NCBI GenBank assembly: GCA_964390805.1
Contig: CAYMKL010000011.1
Location: forward strand, 18,043-82,042
Direction of reading: 5' to 3'
DNA length: 64,000 nt
Source of the DNA: CAYMKL01 sp964390805
Lineage (GTDB): Bacteria > Chloroflexota > Anaerolineae > VGOG01
Every line of letters starts with the position of its first letter. The stretch's first letter is position 1. The notes below the pieces were generated by a model, which had not been told where the DNA came from, searched no databases, and saw only the letters and a program-made list of their open reading frames with translations. This document shows positions 51,541 through 58,336 of the stretch, one piece after another. A program made the translations under genes and the position numbers.

Positions 51541-54129
51541 TCATTCCACCGGGACCTCCACCCCGTAACGATCCATCATCTCCCACACGTCCCGACCAGC
51601 GATGTGATAGACGGTCCCCTTCCATCGGCGCGTCTTGTCGGTGAACCCCAGACGCCTCAAGGCGTAGCCGATCCACTGGGCTCGGAGCTCCTCCAACTCC
51701 TCTTGGTCTATGAACTGACCCATCTCCTGACGAATCGCCGCTGTGGTGAGATCACGCTGCTCGCCGTCCTCGGTGAGCTGATGCAGCGCCAGCAAGAGGG
51801 CCTGCTCCCAGTCGGACAAGGTGCTGCCTTCGGCTCGTCGGGTGCTAGCCAGAGCATACGCCTTCACCCGATCCAGAAGCCCCACTACTCCCTGCTCCTC
51901 CAGGAGCTTAGCCAGGGATAACAGCGGCAGCCACAGCTCGTTGTCGCGATTGGTCAGGAATCGCAGGCTCACGTCCTTCTCGTAGATGTCCCTGAGAGGC
52001 CGATGGTGGGTGAGGGCCAGGCTGTACAGCTCGTGACGCACTGCGGCCCAGTCTTCCCCCTGCTCCGAGATGGTCAGGTTGCCCTTGGACGTGGTGGTCC
52101 GCAGCATGGTGATCAGGATGCAGCGGCTCTCCAGCACGTCCTCCAGGCCCCGGATGCTGGCCAGGATCTTGGGAGCGTAGACCTCGAACTCCCGCACACG
52201 GAAGTCCTCCCCCTCGATGCGAATGGCCGGCGAGCCCCGCTTGTAGCCCGCGTTCAGGAGCAGACGCAGGCTGATGACCAGGGTGTCGCGCCCGCGCGAG
52301 AGCCGGTCACTCTCGTCGATGCCCAACGTGGCACGAGTGGCCTCCACCACGCGGAACAGGGCGCTGGGGGAGATGTCGCTGGTCACTCGCATGTTGAAGG
52401 CCAGCCTGGCCGTCAAGCTGATGGTCTTGGTCTTGCCGCTCCCCTTGGGGCCTAACAAGGCAATGTAGGGATAGCTTTCGAAGAGGGGATACAGATAAGT
52501 ACCTATGGCCCACAGGGCCAGGATATCGGCCGTGTGGGGATCGCGGAAATCCAGGTACTTGTCGTATAGGTCTCGTACCATGCGGAAGACCTCCTGGGGC
52601 TCAGGCGTGTAGCCCTGGAGGAAGGCCCGGATGTGACTATATTCCCAGCGAGGGGAGCGCCCCAACGCAGTTGGCCACTCTCTGACGACCACCGACCTAC
52701 CGCCCAGTTGCAGGGCCGCCCCCTCCTCGACGGGCAGAAGCTCCCGCGTGCTGGTGACCAGATAGGGCTTGTACTCGAACCGGGTGCTCTGCTGCACCAG
52801 CAGGGGAACGGTCACGCAGGCCAGGCCGTCCAGGAAGTCCAGAGCCGGTGAGATGACCTGGTAGCGGCCTTCGATGATCTTGGGAGGCCCACCCTGAACC
52901 TCCTGGGCCGCTTGCGCCGCCCTCAGCAGTCGGTTGAACTCCCGCGCTTTGATCCCCAGCTCACTACCGACCAGGGACTTGTACCGCGCCAGAGCGAAGG
53001 GAGATAGCTTGGTCAGCAGGGTGAAGAGCTTCTGCAACTGCTCTTCCTGCTTGACCCCCTCCTGCTCCGCTGTTTCGGCGATCTTCATATCTAGCAGGGT
53101 CGGTGCAGTGACCAGCAGCGCTTCGAAGTCCTCCGCTGTGTGGCCAGCCACCAGGAACGCATTGGCATCCTGGATCCCCTCGGGCCACTGCAGGACGTGC
53201 GTCAGCGGCCCGATTTGGCGGGCCAACTCCTCCGCTCGGCGCTGACCGACTTCGTCGCCATCCAGGGCAACGTAGATGGCTTCAGCCTCTTGTATAGTGG
53301 CCATGTCCCGACCCGATAGCTTCCCCAGTCCCATCAGGCCCACGGCACGGAATCCCCACTGGTAGAGGGTCAGCACGTCGGTGGGTCCCTCGACGACGAA
53401 AAGCGGTCCATCCCCTCGCAGTGCGTCGGGATGGAACAGGGGGCGAGGGCCACGCAGGTGATAGTACTTCTTCCCGGCCCTCATCTGCTTCTGAGTGGTC
53501 GCTCGTCCCGTGAGGTAGATGACCCGACCTCGGGAGATCACGGGGTAGATGACGCGCTGGGTGAAGACGTCGCGGCCGTTTTCCCACAGCAGCCCGGCCT
53601 CTTGGGCCAGGGCTACCTCCACGCCCAGGCGGCGCAGGTGCCGCCCCAGACTGTCAGAGTTGGCGTATCCCACCCGAAACGCTCGCAGGGTCTCGTCGGT
53701 GAACCCGCGATCCAATTGGCTTTGCCTGACTTGAGGCGTGTTCATCAGGGCCTGGTGATAGAAGACCACTGCCACCGCTAGCACGTCTTCGATGGCACGT
53801 CGTCTAAGAACTTCGGCCAGCGGCCTGGAGGCAGGCTTTGGATACCGACGGCCAGCCCGATCCGCCAACGTGCTCAGCGCTTCGCTGAAGCCGACCACGT
53901 CTCTGAGTTGGATCCAGTCGAAGACGTCGCCGCCGCGATTACAGCCGTAGCACCACCAGCTATCGGTTTGGGGATAGACGTGAAGGCTAGGCTGATCGTC
54001 GTGGTGGAAGGGGCAGCGGATCTTGTAGCCCTGGGGGCTTCTCTGTGGGGGCAGCGGCACGGTTTCGGCCACGACATCTTCGATGGCATTGGCCTCCCGC
54101 ACCTGCTCCTTGAGGTTTTCGTGTCTCAT
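51541..54129 (-). CDS. Primase-helicase: CHC2 zinc finger, TOPRIM and P-loop ATPase
   Basis: 862 residues, ATG after AGGAGCC. The CHC2 zinc finger is at residues 37-70 (CPFHHDDQPSLH...WWCYGC), and the TOPRIM domain around 243 has FVVEGPTDVLTLYQ and VALDGDEVGQ. The C-terminal ATPase carries Walker A LLGPKGSGKT near 560 and the acidic IDESDRLSRG near 603. The combination resembles primase-helicase proteins that start replication on plasmids, phages and satellites, and differs from the standard DnaG plus DnaB pair. With DUF5659 upstream and iterons beyond, it probably drives autonomous or post-excision replication of the element. Confidence 0.9.
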   Translation of the reverse strand: MRHENLKEQVREANAIEDVVAETVPLPPQRSPQGYKIRCPFHHDDQPSLHVYPQTDSWWCYGCNRGGDVFDWIQLRDVVGFSEALSTLADRAGRRYPKPASRPLAEVLRRRAIEDVLAVAVVFYHQALMNTPQVRQSQLDRGFTDETLRAFRVGYANSDSLGRHLRRLGVEVALAQEAGLLWENGRDVFTQRVIYPVISRGRVIYLTGRATTQKQMRAGKKYYHLRGPRPLFHPDALRGDGPLFVVEGPTDVLTLYQWGFRAVGLMGLGKLSGRDMATIQEAEAIYVALDGDEVGQRRAEELARQIGPLTHVLQWPEGIQDANAFLVAGHTAEDFEALLVTAPTLLDMKIAETAEQEGVKQEEQLQKLFTLLTKLSPFALARYKSLVGSELGIKAREFNRLLRAAQAAQEVQGGPPKIIEGRYQVISPALDFLDGLACVTVPLLVQQSTRFEYKPYLVTSTRELLPVEEGAALQLGGRSVVVREWPTALGRSPRWEYSHIRAFLQGYTPEPQEVFRMVRDLYDKYLDFRDPHTADILALWAIGTYLYPLFESYPYIALLGPKGSGKTKTISLTARLAFNMRVTSDISPSALFRVVEATRATLGIDESDRLSRGRDTLVISLRLLLNAGYKRGSPAIRIEGEDFRVREFEVYAPKILASIRGLEDVLESRCILITMLRTTTSKGNLTISEQGEDWAAVRHELYSLALTHHRPLRDIYEKDVSLRFLTNRDNELWLPLLSLAKLLEEQGVVGLLDRVKAYALASTRRAEGSTLSDWEQALLLALHQLTEDGEQRDLTTAAIRQEMGQFIDQEELEELRAQWIGYALRRLGFTDKTRRWKGTVYHIAGRDVWEMMDRYGVEVPVE

Positions 54130-54169
54130 CTGGCTGTGGCTCCTCTGATAGGGATAGCTTAGATTGTCT

Positions 54170-54412
54170 CTAGGTGTTGAAGATGGCGGCTTTGGTGTCT
54201 TTGATGGACGCGGCGTAGGCCAGGGCTTCCAAGTGTAGCTTGCGGGTGAAGTAGGCTCTGACGTCCTCTTGCAAGCTGGGAGAATCCTTCAGGATGAAGG
54301 TGGCCCGTCGCGCACCCTTGCGGATATCGAGAAGCTCGTGTCCCCTGCAGCGCAGAGCGGCCACCAGATAGAGATCGCTACTCTCCCAGCATCTGTCGTC
54401 GTTTCTGTTCAT
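54170..54412 (-). CDS. DUF5659-type small protein
   Basis: 80 residues, ATG after GGAAGGAGCC. SSDLYLVAALRCRGHELLDI, ATFILKDSPSLQEDVRAYF and a C-terminal helix with EALAYAASIKDTKA match the DUF5659 pattern seen next to primases on bacterial elements. It precedes the primase by 40 nt on the same transcript. The function is unknown; replication accessory is the likely class. Confidence 0.75.
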   Translation of the reverse strand: MNRNDDRCWESSDLYLVAALRCRGHELLDIRKGARRATFILKDSPSLQEDVRAYFTRKLHLEALAYAASIKDTKAAIFNT

Positions 54413-54460
54413 CGTTGGCTCCTTCCAGATCTGTTTTTGGCGTTGATACTCACACTGTTC

Positions 54461-54466
54461 ATTATA
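54461..54466 (-). promoter_or_regulatory. -10 box for DUF5659-primase transcript
   Basis: A perfect TATAAT on the - strand, 49 nt before the DUF5659 start; no convincing -35 is visible. Its upstream side faces the iteron array, so iteron binding could activate or autorepress it. Confidence 0.6.
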
Positions 54467-54542
54467 CCAAACTTTGGCCGAAACTGCGTCTACTTTCCCG
54501 CGTATTTTTCGCCGGAAGTGCGTATACGTTTGGGTAGATTTT

Positions 54543-54720
54543 TTCTCTACCCTTTGACGTACGCTCGCCTATACCCCCGTCTACCTTCCTACGTACTCGG
54601 CCTATACCCTTCTACGTACGCAGCCTCTACCCTTCTACGTAGTCGCCCTATACCCTTCTACGTACGCAGCCTCTACCCTTCTACGTAGTCACCCTATACC
54701 CCCTTGACGTATTCTGGCTC
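54543..54720. repeat. 23-bp iteron array, candidate replication origin
   Basis: About seven degenerate units of T(A/C)TACCCTTCTACGTA follow one another. The four central ones are exactly 23 bp, alternating between TACGCAGCC and TAGTCRCCC ends. The array is AT/GC mixed and lies upstream of the DUF5659-primase operon. Unit length and placement fit an iteron origin. Identical-repeat-plus-unique-spacer structure is absent, so it is not a CRISPR. From 54721 to 54954 I see nothing supportable. Confidence 0.8.
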
Positions 54721-54954
54721 CATAACCCTGTGTCGTTGTGTAGCACCCTCCGCAGGCGATGATCGTCTTCCAGGACATGGTGATCGGCTTCCCGGCCTAT
54801 GAACACCAACTAGACTGGTTCGGAGATCGGCTCAGTCTAACTCTCGTAGATGCGCATGGGTACAACAGCGTGACACAAGATGCTGTTGACAAAGCTAACC
54901 ATCCCCCCTACATGCTGTACCTGTCGGACTTATCCTGGTTTTCGATGAAGTCTA

Positions 54955-54983
54955 TTGACAAATCAGAACATTTGTTCTATACT
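54955..54983 (+). promoter_or_regulatory. Promoter with LexA-like box, copy 1
   Basis: TTGACA (54955-54960), 17 nt, TATACT (54978-54983). The spacer contains GAACATTTGTTC (54966-54977), a GAAC-N4-GTTC palindrome as in Gram-positive-type SOS boxes. Repressor binding here would block the polymerase. It probably drives the response regulator. Confidence 0.8.
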
Positions 54984-55201
54984 CTAGAGCTACCCGCTGG
55001 TGTGGGTCTACATAGACCGCATCTTGAACCGTGACCTGCGGAACGCGAGAAAGCATCATAACTGCACTCGCTCGAAGCGCCCCTCTCGCGCCGTCAGCAA
55101 CAACGTAACCGTCCAGATCAAAGCCAATGTGGTGGGGATTGAGCTCTCTCAATCAATTGCATCCTCTCGACTGCCCAACGGGGCTACCTCCCCCGCCGCC
55201 G

Positions 55202-55999
55202 ATGGGAGAAGTCGAACCACGCCCACATCTCCCGCCGCTGCTCGTGATTTGCGGTCACCTCCTACCCTTCGATTCAGGCCTCTCTGACCAGCCCGCTCAC
55301 AGCCTACCACCTGCCGACAGCCCAAGCCTGGACACGCGCCATACCAGGATTTTGATCGCCGATGCTCACCCCATCGTCCATATCGGCATCAACACCCTGT
55401 TGAGCAGCCAGTCCGACCTAGAGGTGGTGGGAGAGGTGACCCATAGCGAAGAGCTGGAATCGGCCATCGCCAGGCTGACCCCAGACCTCTTGATCTTGGA
55501 CGTCAACCTGCCAGAGCTGGATGCCATCGCCACCACGCGACACTTGGCCAAGCACTATCCAGAGGTGCAGATCCTCATCCTGACTGCCTGTCACGACGAG
55601 GAGATGGTCTTTGGCCTGCTGCAGGCTGGAGTAGCGGGATATGCCCTCAAGGAGGAGCCGCCAACGAATCTGCTCTCCGCCATCCGCGCGGTATCCCAGG
55701 GCCAGACCTGGCTCAGCAGCCGCGTGGCACGCATGCTGGTGCGCAAGGCCATCGCAGCCTGGGGACCACTGACATTGTCTCAGAGTTCGTCCACACTGAC
55801 CGAACGCGAGCTGGAAGTTCTGGCCTTGATCGGGCAAGGGCTGAGCAACCCGCAGATCGCTGACACCCTCTGCATCAGCGTGGGCACTGTCCGCAGTCAT
55901 CTCAACCGCATCTACGACAAGACGGGCCTGGGTGGGCGTAGTCAGGCGATGCGTTACGCCATAGCACATGGGTTGGTGAGGGCCCTACCAGAGGAATGA
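55202..55999 (+). CDS. Orphan NarL/LuxR-type response regulator
   Basis: 265 residues from ATG 55202; the start is uncertain because the first 55 residues are Pro-rich, lack similarity and have no good ribosome site. The receiver domain begins TRILIADAHPIVHIGINTLL, with phosphoacceptor Asp in LLILDVNLPE, Thr in LILTA and Lys in GYALKE. The C-terminal LuxR helix-turn-helix is TERELEVLALIGQGLSNPQI with VGTVRSHLNRIYDK. No histidine kinase is nearby. The promoter at 54955, about 215 nt upstream, has a LexA-like box, so control by DNA damage is possible. A terminator follows. Confidence 0.85.
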   Translation: MGEVEPRPHLPPLLVICGHLLPFDSGLSDQPAHSLPPADSPSLDTRHTRILIADAHPIVHIGINTLLSSQSDLEVVGEVTHSEELESAIARLTPDLLILDVNLPELDAIATTRHLAKHYPEVQILILTACHDEEMVFGLLQAGVAGYALKEEPPTNLLSAIRAVSQGQTWLSSRVARMLVRKAIAAWGPLTLSQSSSTLTERELEVLALIGQGLSNPQIADTLCISVGTVRSHLNRIYDKTGLGGRSQAMRYAIAHGLVRALPEE

Positions 56000-56017
56000 C
56001 ACGCTCTCATAGAGAAA

Positions 56018-56048
56018 AGGCCACCTGCTCAACTGCACAGGTGGCCTT
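56018..56048 (+). terminator. Terminator after response regulator, hairpin module copy 1
   Basis: AAGGCCACCTG (56018-56028) pairs with CAGGTGGCCTT (56038-56048). Related stems recur at 56763 and 56979. Confidence 0.8.
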
Positions 56049-56368
56049 CCTGGTATTGCTAAACGAAATGTAGGCACAACAGGCAAGGTCATTCTATTGC
56101 CCCAAAGCACGAGCACCACTGGTGACAAAACCGGTGGCGCTCGTTGTGTTGTGAACAGACGCTGGTTAGTGCTGGCGCATCACAAGGGGGAGATGGACCC
56201 AGTCACATCGGCGGCCAGGGTATCTGATATGGCTGTCGGGAACTGGAAGTCGTTCATATGAGTTGGATATTGGAGTTCGGCCTTTCTGGCGGGGAACTCC
56301 CCGCCGGTCTGAGCAGGTCCTGGCAGGGAGTGTCTTGGTTGCACTGGGCTGGAGTTCTAAGAACCCAT
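56049..56368. other. Intergenic stretch without recognised gene
   Basis: About 320 bases. I see no open frame with a ribosome site, no tRNA and no strong repeat. A short CACCACTGG..CCGGTGGCGCTC inverted pair is present near 56113-56138. Confidence 0.5.
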
Positions 56369-56397
56369 TTGACTCAACAGAACGTTTGTGCTATACT
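56369..56397 (+). promoter_or_regulatory. Promoter with LexA-like box, copy 2
   Basis: TTGACT (56369-56374), 17 nt, TATACT (56392-56397). The spacer has GAACGTTTGTGC (56380-56391), nearly the same box at the same position as in the promoter at 54955. Confidence 0.72.
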
Positions 56398-56520
56398 TGA
56401 TTGCAGTGGATTTGATTTCGCGGACGGATGAGGGCACCAAGAGCAATGTGGTGAGGCACACTGGATCACGGCAAGCCCGGTGTAGTAGCTCGCTAGTGCC
56501 AATAGAAACGACCTGGAGTC

Positions 56521-56733
56521 ATGGAAACGTTACAGCACCGAGTTCTATTAATGGAAGTCGAGCGGCTCGTGGTTGAGGCCAAGTCAGGGTTACACGGTGG
56601 GATGGCGTTTCTTGACGGCTTGCGCTATGGTCTGGCGTTGGCCGGTTTGATGGAAGATCCTGGCGTGAAGCAGAGATGGGCTCGCGGGGAGGCGCTGGCT
56701 GCTCAATCTCTCCAGAGGACTTCCATCCCCTAA
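56521..56733 (+). CDS. Hypothetical 70-residue protein under LexA-like promoter
   Basis: ATG 56521 preceded by CTGGAG. METLQHRVLLMEVERLVVEA is followed by a soluble helical region (MAFLDGLRYGLALAGLMEDP). No family recognised. Position 124 nt after the promoter at 56369 and a hairpin terminator directly after the stop support it as a small single-gene unit. Confidence 0.5.
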   Translation: METLQHRVLLMEVERLVVEAKSGLHGGMAFLDGLRYGLALAGLMEDPGVKQRWARGEALAAQSLQRTSIP

Positions 56734-56762
56734 CTATCGCCCGCGCCGGGCGTACACACACA

Positions 56763-56795
56763 AAACGCCACCTGCGTCAACCGTACAGGTGGCGT
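56763..56795 (+). terminator. Terminator, hairpin module copy 2
   Basis: AACGCCACCTG pairs with CAGGTGGCGTT around CGTCAACCGTA, followed by CTGCGTCTTGCC. It is the same module as at 56018 and 56979. Confidence 0.75.
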
Positions 56796-56854
56796 TCTGC
56801 GTCTTGCCAAGCAACAGGAATCACGGGACTAACAGCATAGCTTGCACAAGCCTA

Positions 56855-56965
56855 CACCGGGTGTAGGGTATGTAGGGTTGTGCAGGCTTTGTAGGCTATG
56901 TAGGCTATGTAGGCTTTTTCAAAGGGTCGTTTGTCCAATGTTTTTCGTGAGCCTGTCATTCCATC
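56855..56965. repeat. TGTAGGCT direct-repeat array, copy 2
   Basis: Direct units CTTTGTAGG, CTATGTAGG, CTATGTAGG are followed by CTTTTTCAAAGGGTCGTTTG, TCCAATGTTTTTCGTGA and CATTCCATC, matching 51480-51550 almost base for base. The block lies between two copies of the hairpin module and near the 3' end of the operon at 57095. Confidence 0.8.
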
Positions 56966-56977
56966 TCATCTCACACA

Positions 56978-57045
56978 AAAAAGCCACCTCCCTCAACCAC
57001 ACAGGTGACTTTCCGGTCTTTGCCAAGCAACAGGAATCAAGGGCT
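56978..57045. repeat. Hairpin module copy 3
   Basis: AAGCCACCT..AGGTGACTTT with an imperfect stem, followed by TTTGCCAAGCAACAGGAATCA, which also follows copy 2 at 56805. The repeated unit is about 68 nt. Confidence 0.75.
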
Positions 57046-57094
57046 GGCAGTACACTCTTCTTTGATAGCGATCATCAGCTTGGGGAACAACATC

Positions 57095-58336
57095 TCACGC
57101 CTGCTCATCACCGGTTACCAGCACCTCCAAGCGTTCCAGGGCGCGTGCCAATCCCTGCCGTTGCGCTGCGTTCATCAACGTGTCTGGTGAGATGGGTTTG
57201 ATGCCCAACTGTTCGCGCGTGGTGACCAAGCGCCGCTGCAGTTGCTCAGACGTGGGCGTCGCCATCACATGTTGCAGCCATTCCAGTAGCCGCTCGATGG
57301 CCGCTTGTCGGCGTATCCCCACATCGTCACACGTCAACCACACGCACCAGTTATGGGTGAGAAAGTACTTGCCCACATCGCGCACGGTCAGAGTTCGACC
57401 TTCATCTTCCACGGAGCTGCGGTGTGACCGTGCAAGCACCTGGGCATTCACCATCACCTGCGCCCCCAGTGGACCGTTGCGCCGCAAATACCACTCGTTC
57501 CGGTCCAACCCACGTCGGCTCAAATACCGCTCGACAGCCCACTCGAGGTTGTCCTGCCTGGCTTGGCGCAGCGGAACCTGGGCAACCGATTCGACGTTGA
57601 CGGCTTCCTCCAAGATCGCATCCCGCATGCTTCGGATACGGCTAAAGACCAGATACAACGGCAGATTCGCCGAACCGTCCACCTGGCGCTCGACAATGTA
57701 AACTGGCATGTAGGCCGGCTCACGGCCCAGCGGCGTGGCGTGGGTGACCTCATCAGGGAGGTTGTACTTGTCCCTGTCGGGCAGCGCCATCAGCCGCTGC
57801 AGCGCGCCCTCATCCCACTGGTGGCCAAATAGATAGAGCAGCCGAAAGGCTTTGACTTGGCGAAGATCATCGTAGATCGGCACGGCATAGTGCTCGCGAG
57901 TGAGGGGACGGCTGCCCAGGCCATCGAAGTAAAGCAGAGCGCTTGTTTCCTCTTCCTGATAACGGACTCTGTCCTGGACCGAGGTCGCCCCCAGTTCGGT
58001 CAGGGTCAGGTGTGCATCGTCGCCGGCGATGTGCCCGATGCCCCTCAGAAAACCCACCAGCTTGCGCACGAAACGTGCTTCCAGTCCGAAGAACTGGACC
58101 AACTCTTCCACCGAGCGCAGACCAGCTTCGTCCATTCCGCGCTCGATGAACCACTCCAGTTCCTCGAAATCGGTGGCGATTCGTTGCCGGCCTTCAACCC
58201 GGACGCGCCACACCGGGTAGGCCACTCTAAACAATCGCTGTGGGATGGCGCCCAGTTCGAGCACGGCGTCTAGCGCTTTGTGCGAGCTGTACAGTAGGCG
58301 GTCAGAGGTTGAGTTTGCGTCGGTAATCGCGGACAT
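57095..58336 (-). CDS. Unrecognised 413-residue protein, last gene of conflict-like operon
   Basis: ATG 58336 preceded by CAGGAGGATACC; the start lies inside the 3' end of the helicase gene (35-nt overlap), so translation is coupled. Residues 55-115 look like winged-helix segments (ELEWFIERGMDEAGLRSVEE, FFGLEARFVRKLVGFLRGIG). The middle is a beta-rich domain (AYMPVYIVERQVDGSANLPLYLVFSRI) and the C-terminus is helical with paired Arg. No catalytic motif and no transmembrane segment. The invariant pairing with the helicase would be the first thing to test. It could be a DNA/RNA-binding specificity partner. Confidence 0.75.
   Translation of the reverse strand: MSAITDANSTSDRLLYSSHKALDAVLELGAIPQRLFRVAYPVWRVRVEGRQRIATDFEELEWFIERGMDEAGLRSVEELVQFFGLEARFVRKLVGFLRGIGHIAGDDAHLTLTELGATSVQDRVRYQEEETSALLYFDGLGSRPLTREHYAVPIYDDLRQVKAFRLLYLFGHQWDEGALQRLMALPDRDKYNLPDEVTHATPLGREPAYMPVYIVERQVDGSANLPLYLVFSRIRSMRDAILEEAVNVESVAQVPLRQARQDNLEWAVERYLSRRGLDRNEWYLRRNGPLGAQVMVNAQVLARSHRSSVEDEGRTLTVRDVGKYFLTHNWCVWLTCDDVGIRRQAAIERLLEWLQHVMATPTSEQLQRRLVTTREQLGIKPISPDTLMNAAQRQGLARALERLEVLVTGDEQA

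Noticed and set aside
52003..52455. + strand frames within the primase gene
   Set aside because: They are antisense to the continuous 862-residue primase-helicase and have no domain.
54543..54720. Possible CRISPR array at the 23-bp repeats
   Set aside because: The repeats are contiguous and degenerate without spacers, and no cas gene is in the window.
54759..55034. 91-codon + strand frame before the response regulator
   Set aside because: There is no ribosome site, no family pattern, and it runs through the promoter at 54955.
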